Shown here: piece after piece, positions 1-9,977 of the stretch | How the letters are laid out: each line of letters begins with the position of its first letter | Position numbering within the stretch: position 1 is the stretch's first letter | Assembly: GCA_964035575.1 (NCBI GenBank) | Contig: OZ037896.1 | Location: 310,001 to 374,000, forward strand | Direction: 5' to 3' | DNA length: 64,000 bases | From: Rhynchopus sp. YZ270_cl-10 | Taxonomy: Eukaryota; Euglenozoa; Diplonemea; Diplonemida; Diplonemidae | Translations under genes and position numbers: made by a program | The notes under the pieces: model-generated | Databases searched by the model: none | What the model was told of the DNA's origin: nothing | Seen by the model: only the letters and a program-made list of their open reading frames with translations

Positions 1-3000
1 AATTCCACCGAAAAAACCTCTTTTTGTGACTTCCGTTTGTCTTTCTCTTTTCGTAATGCACGGTGCGCAGTCGTCAACTCCGCTGTTGTATGTCTCAATT
101 CCTCTTCCAATCTTTCAAACGCAAGTGCCGTTGGAGCGTTATGATTCGACCCATTTGAGACAGAGCTATGCCTCGAAGGGGTCCCCTCATTTTGTTCGTT
201 CAAGCTGTTGATGATTTCGTACTGCTTTACCTTTACCTCCGCTTCGCAAAGTTTTTCTTTTAGTGCACCGTTTTCTGCAAGAAGGGCGTCGTTATGGCCT
301 TCCGCATGCCGTAAAGCGTCTTTTAGTGTTCGTATAATGTCCGCTTCTTTGGGGCGTTGATCTGGTGTGCTAGGAGGAGTAGTGGAGCGGAAACCAAAGG
401 AAAGCTTTTTAAGAGAGTCTTTCAGCCTCCCTGCAGGGCTGCATTGCGGGCTTAGTGTGCGAAGCTTTTTGTCGTTTTGTGAATCCTCTATAGGAGTTCC
501 AAGATTTGCACTGGGACCCACTACAGCAACGTTCAACCCGCTTGGCAGTACATCCAATCGAAGTTCACTCATTTCACTGCTTTCAGCACGCTCCCTCAGT
601 TTTGGTTGGTTTACACTACAGGTTCCTGTTGATTCATCTGTTATATGGCATGACCCGGAGCCTCCAGATGTACATGGCAATTCCAAATCCTGAGGAGAAG
701 ATGGAGTCAAATTGAGTTCAAGGTGCTGCGAATTCGACGATGCAATGAGAAGACTGTGGTTCGAGCAGGTTGAGGAGCTGTCTTCATTGCCTCCTGATGG
801 GGCTACGCTTCTGCGACGTGGGAGGGGGGCGATAACGTCGTTATATGGTGGGGAGCTGTGCGTTTCATGCCCCCTAGGTGATCTGCTCCGATTCGATTCA
901 TATTGGGTTTTGGAGGTTGACGCTAAAAGGGCACCTCTCGTGGTGTTCATTCCGGAGTCGAAGAAAAGCTCGCTGGTGGAGGAGGTTTTGGTGGTTCCCC
1001 CCATCGCTCGGATGTCATCGGATCCAACCGAAAAGCATCGACTCCGATTTTTTTTAGCTTCTTCCAATCGCTCCACAGTTTTGCTCAATTTTTCTTCTTC
1101 TTCCAATCCAAGTAGTGTAGTATCCCCCATATGCCCCCCAGAAGGGCTGTCCGGAGGGGTTTCCACCTCCTCAATTCCTCCTAACATACGGTCTTCTTGG
1201 TTCATGGAATCCAGCTTTTCGATGTTTCGGACATACTCCTCCATCATTTCATCGTGCGACGAGCTTTCAGTATTCCCTCTACTCGCCCTACTCGCAGTTC
1301 TTCTCTCCAACAAACTCCCCCCACCCGTCACCGTCCTAAAATCTGATAATGACGGCTGCACCAAATTGATCCCCGGAATGCTTTGCTCTGCCTCACCCAC
1401 TTCGATTTCCCCCCCTTCTTGGTCTTCCAGGGGAACCGTCTCCATTAAAGCTGAAGATGTTCCATCGGTAGCTGCAGACATTCCACTTAACCGCCGTTCT
1501 CCATGAGAAGCAGTAAGGGAAATGCCTCGAGAGCAAGGGAGATCCGCTTTTTTAGGTGATCCAGACCATTCAGAGCTTGGGGTGGAGCCTCCAGGGGGTG
1601 TAGAGGAGTGCGATGAAGCGGAACTCCGGAACCTTCTCCGTTTCTTCGCCTTCGCTGTCAACTCCAACAGCTCCCCTTGGCTGCCATAAGACAGCACCGC
1701 CTCTAACGGTGACAGCACCCTTTCGCTGGTCGTATCCCAGAGCGCATAACACAGTATGCATAGCGCAGCGGTAATACCCGGTGTAGAGCAAGCAGACGGC
1801 AGAATCAAAGAAAACATCCCAACCGGAACACATCCAGTCCACAACGCCGGTTTGATGTCATGCTTTTTGCAAAGATCGGTCAAAATGGTTTCGCGGTTTT
1901 CCACCCGCGTTGTGTAAGATGAGTTGCGCCGTTCTAGAGACGCTAATTTTGAGAGTGCATCGCTTAGTGCCGAATCTTGGAGAGATGGGGAATGACGTTG
2001 GGTTTGTTGTTGTTGTCGATCGTGAAGATGACGAAAAAAGTGTTGCACAACAAGCTGGCTGACCCCACTACTCCCCGCCGCCCCACGGCACCAATCCTGC
2101 ACATCCGCTGAAAAAACTGCGTACCTCTCACACATCATTTTCACAAGCTGCAACTCCGTATGCGTTCCTTTGTTGATGTGTTGGCAGATGAGACTGTCAA
2201 TTTTTTTCACATCCTGCGGACTATGCTTCAAATACAACGCAGTAAGCAGCAGCCTCGTTGCTGCCTCTTGGGTTGCACAAAATTTTTGCGCAAAGCTTGG
2301 TACTGCGGCAGGGGAAGGGGAACGGTCTCTTTCTTTGTCATGACCAAGCAGCATGCCTATGGAGCTTGAAATAGATGCTTTCCGACGAGAAGAGCGTGTA
2401 GGAGATATATTCGCATCAGGCTTCAAATTTCGCTTCAATTGAGTGTCCGCCTTCTGTTCGCATACGGAGATCGTCACCGGAAACTCTTCAGGAGCTGCTA
2501 GAAAAACCTTTTGTACGACATCTGAATCATCAGTCACCTTTAGTCGTTGATAATTTATCGCCACCAACCGCATCCCGCTTTGAATCCCCGCAACATCCGC
2601 AGGCCCTCCAGGAATCACATTTTTTATATTCGCCCCCGAACATTCCAACCCAATCTGTCCATCTCTTCCTTTCTTCAATAAAATCACCTTTTGCGTCGCC
2701 GAAGATGACCCCGCCTCACAGATCAACCTTGACATATTAGGTCCCGGGAGGGGAAGGTCATCTTCTTCTTCTGAAATGATTTTGACGGTCCGCGGTCGAG
2801 GGAGAGGAGGGGAGACTGGAGAGGCGCTTTCTTCACATGGGGTAGGTGCACGCATTGGGAAGCGAAAGGCTGCGAGATGCGGTTCGTCTTCGGAGCCATC
2901 GGAGGTGGTGCTGTTACGATGTGGTGGGTGTTGCGGTGCGCGGGGTGGGGAGAGCGGGACAGGAGTGGAGTGAGAATGTCTCGGAGACGCTGCAGGGCGC

Positions 3001-3179
3001 TGCCTCGGGGAGGTGCTGCCATTGCGAAAGGAAAGCCGCATGATACTGCTCCGTTTGCGCATCATCTCCCGCTGGGAAGGGTTCCGCCATCGTGCCTCCA
3101 CGCTTCCACTACTGCAAGTACTCCCTGCCTGCTCCGACCCACTACTCTCAATTTCCGCCATATCATTGAATGATGACAT
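1..3179 (-). CDS. PDZ-domain, coiled-coil protein (partial, 3' end outside window)
   Basis: One frame stays open without a stop from the ATG at 3179 to the window edge, giving at least 1059 residues; the C-terminus lies outside. Residues about 164-242 read as a PDZ domain: strand KVILLKKG, a GLGF-type carboxylate-binding loop written QIGLEC, then IPGGPADVAGIQSGMRLVAI, a good match to the conserved PDZ core. The next 100 residues look helical but I do not recognise them. Residues about 330-940 are low-complexity Ser/Pro/Glu-rich, probably disordered, and from about 945 onward there is a heptad-rich coiled coil (ALLAENGALKEKL). PDZ plus coiled coil usually means a cytoplasmic scaffold binding C-terminal peptides; the partner is unknown. 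The start is preceded by a CT-rich tract (rc of 3199-3222). Translated by hand from the sequence. Confidence 0.8.
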   Translation of the reverse strand, partial: MSSFNDMAEIESSGSEQAGSTCSSGSVEARWRNPSQREMMRKRSSIMRLSFRNGSTSPRQRPAASPRHSHSTPVPLSPPRAPQHPPHRNSTTSDGSEDEPHLAAFRFPMRAPTPCEESASPVSPPLPRPRTVKIISEEEDDLPLPGPNMSRLICEAGSSSATQKVILLKKGRDGQIGLECSGANIKNVIPGGPADVAGIQSGMRLVAINYQRLKVTDDSDVVQKVFLAAPEEFPVTISVCEQKADTQLKRNLKPDANISPTRSSRRKASISSSIGMLLGHDKERDRSPSPAAVPSFAQKFCATQEAATRLLLTALYLKHSPQDVKKIDSLICQHINKGTHTELQLVKMMCERYAVFSADVQDWCRGAAGSSGVSQLVVQHFFRHLHDRQQQQTQRHSPSLQDSALSDALSKLASLERRNSSYTTRVENRETILTDLCKKHDIKPALWTGCVPVGMFSLILPSACSTPGITAALCILCYALWDTTSERVLSPLEAVLSYGSQGELLELTAKAKKRRRFRSSASSHSSTPPGGSTPSSEWSGSPKKADLPCSRGISLTASHGERRLSGMSAATDGTSSALMETVPLEDQEGGEIEVGEAEQSIPGINLVQPSLSDFRTVTGGGSLLERRTASRASRGNTESSSHDEMMEEYVRNIEKLDSMNQEDRMLGGIEEVETPPDSPSGGHMGDTTLLGLEEEEKLSKTVERLEEAKKNRSRCFSVGSDDIRAMGGTTKTSSTSELFFDSGMNTTRGALLASTSKTQYESNRSRSPRGHETHSSPPYNDVIAPLPRRRSVAPSGGNEDSSSTCSNHSLLIASSNSQHLELNLTPSSPQDLELPCTSGGSGSCHITDESTGTCSVNQPKLRERAESSEMSELRLDVLPSGLNVAVVGPSANLGTPIEDSQNDKKLRTLSPQCSPAGRLKDSLKKLSFGFRSTTPPSTPDQRPKEADIIRTLKDALRHAEGHNDALLAENGALKEKLCEAEVKVKQYEIINSLNEQNEGTPSRHSSVSNGSNHNAPTALAFERLEEELRHTTAELTTAHRALRKEKDKRKSQKEVFSVE

Positions 3180-4563
3180 TATTTTTGGGGAGAGAAGATA
3201 GAGAGAGAGAGAGAGAGAAAAGAGTGAACTTTTTGGACAGTGAAGATTGCACAAAAACTGTGGCAACACAACCGAGGCAACTATACACTACTCCAACAAT
3301 TTTATCAAAGAAAATAAAAAAAAAGGGAGAGAAAGAACGCCGCTGTGGACGTAGAAGAGGAGGGAAGGGGGAAGGGTGCGGGGGAAAAAGGTTTGGTTGG
3401 GATGAACCGGTTAAGCCTCTCTGTATGCTTAGTCAACCTAAAAAGGGTTGGAGGTGGGGGGAAACCCTAAATATTGAAAGATTTCGGAAAGTTAGGGCAT
3501 TGTGTATATTTTGTTTGTGTATTGTTTTGTGGGGTGTGTTTTGTTTTTTTTGCCTGAAGAGGGACTTGAAAGAGGGTGATGAAGGGGAGGGGGGTTTGGG
3601 TCTCAGGGGGAAAAGTAGTAAAAATCGTTTTTAGTTGTAGTCTCATTGCTTCATTTATTGCGAAGCGGAAACGTTTGAGTGAAGGAAGGGTTTTGACAAA
3701 AAAAGACGGCGCTGCTTATGTTCTAATCTGAGATACACACGCCTCACAAAGACCGCAACCCGAAGGAGTGATACTTAATGAGGACATGAGCACAACAGAC
3801 TTCGCGCCTCGAGCGGATACGTATCCTCAGCAGTCTGCCTTTTTTTGCCAACACACAACTGCAAAGACAAGGTAGGTGCCGCGAATACGACCTGACGTCC
3901 TACTACCAAGTTTGGCAGCAGGTTTAAACCTCCAACTCTTATCACTCATCGGTTTCAGGGACTTTTAACTCTCTTTTCAAAAGTTCAACGAAAACACAAA
4001 GGGGTGGATTGGGAATGCACATGGCTAGGAGCATGGGGTATTTCCGTGATACGGAAACAAGTTAGAAAGAGAGAGAGAGAGAGAGGGGTGTGGGTCACAA
4101 CAAACGCGTTTGCTTTTCGAAGGCAGTGTCTCGGCCCGCTCGTGTCGCTCGAAGTGGAATGCAACACAAACAAAAAAAGGGCGGGCAACTTCACGCCTCC
4201 GGTGCGCAGGTGCATTGTGTCTCGGCCCGAAGGAAGGCTCTTTAAAAACGAAACGTTTGCGGCAAATTTCATGTACGTTCTGTTCTCTGAATAGAACGTG
4301 TATGATGCAGAAAGGCAAATAATTAAAAACAAGAAGATGCAAGAAGGGACCGCTGTGGCGGAAAGAGCGAAACAATTGAAAGAAAATGTTTGAACAAAAA
4401 AGCAACAAAATAAACAAAATTAAAGATGCGCTGAGCCGTGCTCAGACACCCTACACAAAGTGTGGAAAATAATTACAAATCGAGCTAAAGTGAAAAGGGT
4501 GTAAAGTTGCAAAAGGAAAACCCCAAAAGGGGCAAAACGTGCACTCTTCCTCAGCACAAAGAG
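3180..4563. other. Gene-free spacer with GA microsatellites
   Basis: No convincing gene. It holds two short GA runs (about 3199-3222 and 4065-4087), a stem-loop of the CTCTC-loop family at 3401-3438, and one copy of a 110-bp direct repeat at 3597-3708. Open frames here are short and low in complexity. Confidence 0.6.
3597..3708 (+). repeat. Direct repeat, left copy flanking the lectin/WSC gene
   Basis: About 110 bp, from GGGTCTCAGGG to GGGTTTTGACAAAAAAA, is repeated with roughly 90% identity at 5731-5845. The two copies bracket the lectin/WSC gene in the same orientation. Confidence 0.8.
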
Positions 4564-5685
4564 TTAGCACGGGAAGTAGGAGATGTCCGTGACCTTGCTG
4601 CAGTCGCAGTCCTCACCCCACGGCACGTTCGGCGTGGCGTCAACAGCATACCGGAAGCGCCCGCACTCAGGAGCCTTCGTCACGTGCAGACGCGGTGTGG
4701 CGGGCCACGGGCCGGGGAGCCAGTTGCCTCCGTACGAGCAGTACGAGCACTGCCTGTGGCTGGTGGAGATGTAGAGGATCCCCATTCTGTTCTCAGGGGT
4801 CGTGCAGGCAGCCACCTGTCCCTTGAACCACGCGTAGCACCCCGCCATGTCCGAGGACGTGAAGTGCGCCGTCCAGTGTCCGTACGTGGACCCCTGCTGG
4901 AACCCATGGCACGGCGCGCCCATGCACTTCGCGTAGTCCGCCCATTCGTCTGCGCCTCCCGAGCAGCTTGGCTTCGTGCACGCACCTCCTGTGGAGTACA
5001 CAGAGTTCTTCCACGCTGCACCACACTTCTGCGCAGGGTTCCCCGTGCAGGACATGCTGCACTGGGATTCAGACACAGCCCCGTGCTTCGAGTAATCCGT
5101 CCCGCACCAGCACTGGCTCCCAAACTGCAGCCCTGCGTACGGGTACAAACTGTCTGCACACGCAGTGCGGCACGCCTCCACCGTGTTCGACCCCAACGTC
5201 TTCTGCACAGGCAGCGCACGGTCCGCCGCCTCCGCAAAGCAGCCTTCGTAGTAGCCGCACGACGTCCCCGAGCTCCACAAAGGCGTGTCCGCCCCGTCCA
5301 CAAGCACGATGTTCTCGTCCGCCTGCAGCACAAACCTGTAGCCGGGGCTCCCCATCCCGCTCGTCTGCGTATGCCACACGGGGACGTGGGCAGGTGTGTA
5401 GATCACAAAGTTCCCGTCACTCTGCAGCACAGCCTCCCCTGCCGCAGTGCCATACGTCGGTGTCCACCAGATCGCCACCCCACTCCGGTACAGCACAAAG
5501 TTCCCGTCCCCTTGGTACATCAGCGCCAGTGGTGCGCCCCAGCGTCCGTAGCACAGTCCTGTCTGTGTGAGCGACTGCCCCGGGAGCAGCGCACCCCATA
5601 CCCCCAGCTCGCTCGCCCCTTCCGCCGATGAGGGGGTGAGCAGAACCACCAGTGCACACAGCACCGTGCTAAGTGCGGCCGCCAT
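4564..5685 (-). CDS. Secreted B-lectin / WSC-domain protein
   Basis: 373 aa. Residues 1-23 are a signal peptide (hydrophobic LSTVLCALVVLL, then small residues). Residues about 28-137 hold three bulb-lectin (mannose-binding) repeats with the QxDxNxVxY signature: YQGDGNFVLY, LQSDGNFVIY and a degenerate LQADENIVLV. Residues about 143-232 are a WSC domain (GYYEGCF, then CGTDYS, CSMSCTGNPAQKCG) with its cysteines intact. Residues 236-373 are a cysteine-rich tail I do not recognise. Expected to be secreted and carbohydrate-binding; no catalytic motif is visible. The lectin-plus-WSC order is an uncommon pairing. The sequence just upstream reads CTTCTCACAG, with the AG 21 nt before the ATG. The gene sits between two 110-bp direct repeats. 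The stop is TAA. Confidence 0.9.
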   Translation of the reverse strand: MAAALSTVLCALVVLLTPSSAEGASELGVWGALLPGQSLTQTGLCYGRWGAPLALMYQGDGNFVLYRSGVAIWWTPTYGTAAGEAVLQSDGNFVIYTPAHVPVWHTQTSGMGSPGYRFVLQADENIVLVDGADTPLWSSGTSCGYYEGCFAEAADRALPVQKTLGSNTVEACRTACADSLYPYAGLQFGSQCWCGTDYSKHGAVSESQCSMSCTGNPAQKCGAAWKNSVYSTGGACTKPSCSGGADEWADYAKCMGAPCHGFQQGSTYGHWTAHFTSSDMAGCYAWFKGQVAACTTPENRMGILYISTSHRQCSYCSYGGNWLPGPWPATPRLHVTKAPECGRFRYAVDATPNVPWGEDCDCSKVTDISYFPC

Positions 5686-5730
5686 GTTGTGAACAATGTA
5701 GCAATCTGTGAGAAGTGGTCTCGTTGGGGA

Positions 5731-5845
5731 GGGGATTTGAGTCTCAAGGGAAAAGTAGTAAACATCGTTTTTTGTTGTAGTCTCATTGCTTCATTTGTTG
5801 CGAAGCAGAAACGCTTGGGTGAAGGAAGGGTTTTGACAAAAAAAA
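5731..5845 (+). repeat. Direct repeat, right copy flanking the lectin/WSC gene
   Basis: Second copy of the 110-bp repeat at 3597-3708. It runs directly into a stem-loop of the GAAGTTGA family at 5847-5897. Confidence 0.8.
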
Positions 5846-6043
5846 AGAGAAGTTGAAAAGTGCAATACGCCTCCCCGTGAAATCGGCGGACGCAGGGCAA
5901 GCATGTTCCCAGATCACGTGATTTTGACCAAAATTTTGGGGTCCAGATCACGAAAAAAAAAGGGGGTGTGGGGTGCGTTTTTGGGCGTTTTTGTCGATCG
6001 CATCGTCCGATTCGGTGCGATTGCAGAAAGTGATGGGGTCATT

Positions 6044-6345
6044 TTGGAAAAATGGACAAAATTTTATTGACTTAATTTTTTGCAAAATATGAGCCCATAC
6101 TCTTAAACAAGGGGCATTTTCAGGTCTGAAAATTCAACTTTAGATGAAATTGTGGTGTTTTGAGTGGGAACATAGTAGCGCCGCAGGCGCACGGTACCCA
6201 ACTTTTGTCTTTTTTTTCTTTTTCCCTTTTCTCTGCTTTCTTTTGATTGTGCGAGCCGATTGCTCTCCACGGTGGGGTCACATGTGTGTGCAAAAACACT
6301 CTGCAGTACCCTTACTATGAAATATGAGATTATCTGGTTTTAGTA
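6044..6345 (+). repeat. Dispersed repeat family B, longest copy
   Basis: Begins with AAAATGGACAAAATTTTA, contains the hairpin GCGCCGCAGGCGC followed by ACGGTACCCAAC at 6178-6205, and ends in a block containing CACGGTGGGGTCACATGTG. Parts recur at 6583-6745, 40262-40345 and 40735-40895, always in this orientation. No coding capacity. Confidence 0.75.
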
Positions 6346-6582
6346 AGGAAAAACGTACCGAGCAAAATCGTCAAAAATCTACGGTAGTCGGTAGGCGCGT
6401 AGCGCGACCCCCGTGCGCACCAGGGCTGTTCCTTATTCTCGTTTTTTCCCCCCAAAAATCGCTGATTTTATTCTCGTTTTTTTCCTTGTTTTTTTTTTTT
6501 TTTTTTTTTGAAACCCGCAGAGGCAGGTTTTTCCTGCATTTTTGCCCGATTTGAGCCAATCCCGTTCTGTGGTGGGGGATAT

Positions 6583-6745
6583 ACGGAAAAATGGACAAAA
6601 TTTTAGTGACTTAAATTTTCACAAAATATGAACCCATACTCGTAAACAAGGGTCATTTTCAGTCTGAAAACCCAACTTCAGATGAAATTGTGGTGTTTTC
6701 GACTGGGAAGGTAGCGCCGCAGGCGCACGGTACCCAACTTTTTTT
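6583..6745 (+). repeat. Dispersed repeat family B, second copy
   Basis: Near-identical to the first 160 bp of the 6044-6345 copy, including the GCGCCGCAGGCGC hairpin (6714-6726). A long T run follows it. Confidence 0.75.
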
Positions 6746-8456
6746 TTTTTGTTTTTCCCGGAAAAGTACCGCAATTGACGGATCGCGATCCGTGCGAACC
6801 GTGGTGGTGACTCATCTGAAAAAATATTGAGTAGAACATCTGCAGATCGCGTGCGAGCACTTTTTTTTTTTTTTTTTTTTTTTTCCAAAATTCCTGAAAA
6901 CCAGATCATGATCACGATCTGGGAAAAAGCTTGACGCAGGGGCACTGAAAAAAAAAAAAAGACAAGTCAGAGTTGTGTTTAGGGATAGATAAAACACAAT
7001 CATCCATTTATCTAAGAAAAGACACAATGGAAATATGCATGGGTTCATTGAGGGATCTAATGATGGGAATGCAGGAAAAAAAATCACACAATTGTGCCAG
7101 ATTTTAGATTCCACAAGCCCAACAAAAAATCCCCAAACGAGTAGTATGCCCTCCAGGGGATAACGCGAAGTCACAGGATCCCAAGAGGACATACCCCGGC
7201 ACAAAGCACCAGTTTACCCTAAAAAGGCGTGATGGTGAATCTCATATAAAAAAATAATAAAGAAAGCTAGCTCGACAAAAAAAAAAACGTGAACAGCTAA
7301 AATGGAACAGAGGAAAATAACACCACCAAAAAGGGTGGCCTCTTTTTTTCGTGCACACACATTTACCCACACACATCTAAAAAAAAAAAAAAGAAGAGAA
7401 AAAGTTTGAAATCAGCAGAACGGAGCGCCTGCGCAAACTTCCATATTTTGGGTATCACAATAAATTTCCCTTTAAAGAGAAACTTTGAAGATGAATACGC
7501 ACCCTCACCATGCACACAGGTCTGGGGAAAAAAGGATAGGGGGATTTCCTTTTTTGTGCGTGAAGGCAAAAGCAAGGTTAGTGTCTGTGTTTGCCGAATC
7601 CGAGCTTTTCTCTACATTTATTCTTTTTTTTTTTTGATAAATTACGGAGTGCAGTTCCCTCGGGTTTGTGTTGCCAGGGTTGTGCAATCTCTTTTATTTC
7701 TTTCTTTCGTTCTTTGAGACTTTCTCGCTTCCCCGCTGTGGTATCTCCACAAAAAAGCAAAACAGATATATCCCTTCACGGGACTAACATTGACTTCCTC
7801 CAGCACTTCTTGCATGCAAAAGTGCTTTCCGGTAGGCTGGGTACCTTACAAATGAATGCTTCTGACCGGATAAGTCACAGCACATCACATATATCTCTGC
7901 CGTTGCCCCAAAGTGGGGCATGTGCCCATTACGGAGACACCCAACCCATTTACATTGAGACCTTTTCGATGCATCCTCTAGCGTTGGTACTCCATACCCT
8001 GGTGTGGAGTGGAGTAAACAGTAAACACCAAATAGTGAGGAAACCATCGCCCCAGACAGAACGTCTTTGTCCAGTACCTTGCTTTTGTATTTTTTTTGAA
8101 AACTTGGGTTGTATTAGTGTAGTGTAGTGTAGTGGGACACCCTAGGATGAGCTCCACAATTCTTTTTTTACACTTTACCAATCGCTTGATGCTGCTAATG
8201 ACCAGAGCAATACTCAAAAAAGAGGAGAATAACTGATACACTTTCCTTTTCAATTCAAATTTGTCTTTTTTTTGATTTTTTTTTCAAAAGTGGAGACACC
8301 CAAGGATGCGCTCATAGTATTTTTGTTTTGTTTCCCTTTTCTTTTAAAAAGGGTGAAGAATTTGAAGAAATCAAAGCCTCTCGTCTTAGCCATCTTTAAA
8401 GTCAATGAAAAAATATTGGGTCTTTTCTTTGTGCGCTCAAAGCCGGAAAACAAAAA
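6746..8456. other. Gene-free, homopolymer-rich spacer
   Basis: Only short ORFs interrupted by A or T runs; none has a recognisable domain. Bases 8412-8456 match 10957-11003 and form the left flank of the nested insertions described below. Confidence 0.5.
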
Positions 8457-8936
8457 TGAGGTGATCCAGCGCACACTTTTCCACACTTTTTCACACCGTG
8501 AAAACATGTGAAAATAAGTGAAAACGTGTGAAACCAAGGTGAAAATGTGTGAAATCAGTGAAAATGTGTGAAACCAAGTGAAAATATGTGAAACCATGTG
8601 AAACCATGTGAAACCATGTGAAACCATGTGAAAATGTGTGAAAATGTGTGAAACCAAGTGAAAATATGTGAAACCATGTGAAAATATGTGAAACCAAGTG
8701 AAACCAAGTGAAAATGTGTGAAACCATGTGAAAACACCAAGTTTTTTTTTCTGGAGGAATCCACTCAGAGTGCGTGAAGCAGTTTTTTTTTCACTTTCGT
8801 ACACACTTTTTCACACCGTGAAACCATGTGAAAATGTGTGAAACCAAGTGAAAATGTGTGAAACCATGTGAAAATGTGTGAAAATGTGTGAAACCAAGTG
8901 AAAATGTGTGAAAAAGCGTGAGACTGGATCACCTCA
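8457..8936. mobile_element. Inserted 10-bp tandem array bounded by 13-bp inverted repeats
   Basis: A perfect 13-bp inverted repeat, TGAGGTGATCCAG at 8457-8469 and its complement at 8924-8936, encloses a tandem array of about 10-bp units of the form GTGAAANNNN (mostly GTGAAACCAT, GTGAAAATGT, GTGAAACCAA). The array is in two blocks, each opened by CTTTTTCACACCGTGAAA-like sequence. The insert is flanked on both sides by AAAAA (8452-8456 and 8937-8941), while the homologous site at 10996-11008 has a single AAAAA and no insert. This is the signature of an insertion with a 5-bp target duplication. It has no ORF of its own; the open frames across it are repeat artefacts (FTWFH-type). Confidence 0.75.
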
Positions 8937-8968
8937 AAAAAGGTGAAAAAAAAAGTATTTTCATCATA

Positions 8969-9809
8969 TGGGTCCGTCCGGAAACCCTCCTGGTAAGATT
9001 CATCCTTTTGGGGTTTTTTGAGGTTTTTCTGCTCAAAACACCCAAACAACCCAATTTTTTGATACCCACCATACACCTACCACCCCAGAGGGCATATTTT
9101 GGGCATTTATTTTTGTTTATTTCCCCTCCCCCCCTTTTTACTTATATTTTTTTACGTATTTTTTGGAAGAAAAAAACGTGGCAATGACAGCAGTGAAGTT
9201 CACTTTTTTGTCGAGAAACACGGTAAGAATGAGTGCGACGCACACTTGGTGTCGTTTCGAACCCTCTCTCTGATGATTCTTGTTGTCAGGAGATCCTTAC
9301 CGTAGGGGTCATTGTCGGTGCCCTGCGCGAGCTTCCCCACACAGAGGCCTTTGTTATCTCATTCCCTCGTACTCATACGTATCAGTGCACCCTTCTTTCC
9401 ATCAATCTCTTTTCGTCTGTGTACTGCTACCCGAGCAACGGTCGTGTCATTTCAGCTAGCGTGTACTCTGACACGGAGGGAACCTGTATTTACTATGGAG
9501 TCTCCACATCCAAGGTGACCCGCAAAGCAAAAGTCCCTGGCATTGATCCAGTAGATTTGACAGAGGTCAATGAAACCTTGTCAAGGTGGCATGGCAGGAT
9601 TAAGAGAAAGAGAGAAGAGATCCAGAAGAACGACAATAAAAGGCTGAAAATCTGATTAAAAAAGCGAAAATATAGCCTCAGACCCCCCAAAAAACCTATT
9701 TTCATATCAGAATATCACCTAGATGCACTTTTTGTGGGGGGCATCATCAAAAAAACCCAAAAATACCCAAAAGGATGAATCTTACCAGAGGGGTTTCCGG
9801 ACGAGTCCA
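8969..9809 (+). mobile_element. 841-bp TA-flanked inverted-repeat element with a single ORF
   Basis: Terminal inverted repeats of about 46 bp (left TGGGTCCGTCCGGAAACCC..., right, read on the other strand, TGGACTCGTCCGGAAACCC...) match at roughly 41 of 46 positions. Both outer ends abut TA (8967-8968 and 9810-9811), as expected for elements that duplicate a TA target. The only sizeable internal frame is 9233-9655. No DDE/D transposase motif can be seen, so it is probably non-autonomous or carries an unrecognised protein. Confidence 0.7.
9233..9655 (+). CDS. Novel 140-aa protein carried by the TA-flanked element
   Basis: 140 aa with no family I recognise. It has balanced composition in a region of homopolymers, which favours real coding: a hydrophobic beta-rich middle (VGVIVGALREL, VYCYPSNGRVISASVYSD) and a strongly basic C-terminus (RIKRKREEIQK, KRLKI) that could be a nuclear-localisation or nucleic-acid-binding tail. 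It lies wholly between the inverted repeats of the 8969-9809 element and is the only plus-strand candidate gene of that size here. It could be an accessory protein of the element or a captured host fragment. Confidence 0.5.
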   Translation: MRRTLGVVSNPLSDDSCCQEILTVGVIVGALRELPHTEAFVISFPRTHTYQCTLLSINLFSSVYCYPSNGRVISASVYSDTEGTCIYYGVSTSKVTRKAKVPGIDPVDLTEVNETLSRWHGRIKRKREEIQKNDNKRLKI

Positions 9810-9828
9810 TATATATAAAAAAAAAAAA

Positions 9829-9977
9829 ATGTGTTAAACTGAAGCACGGTTGTTGTGGTTAATTGAGTACTCAAAAAGAAACAAGCGAGCTTCTGTCTTT
9901 TTCAATCCGCTTTGTTTGCCCTGCGCTGCCTCCAATCTTTTTTAGAATTGACAACAAGTTGTTTTATCAAAAATAGC
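9829..9977 (+). repeat. 150-bp repeat, copy interrupted upstream by insertions
   Basis: From ATGTGTTAAACTGAAG to CAACAAGTTGTTTTATC, about 90% identical to 11008-11157. Together with 8412-8456 it is the split counterpart of the uninterrupted locus at 10957-11157. Confidence 0.8.

Noticed and set aside
4507-5631. 374-codon plus-strand ORF
   Set aside because: Antisense of the lectin/WSC gene; Arg/Pro-rich shadow without domains.
8482-8917. CRISPR-like array
   Set aside because: Units are contiguous 10-mers without spacers, in a eukaryotic context; no cas genes.
8250-9076. Minus-strand ORFs rich in FTWFH repeats
   Set aside because: Direct translation of the 10-bp GTGAAANNNN array; all frames of such an array stay open.
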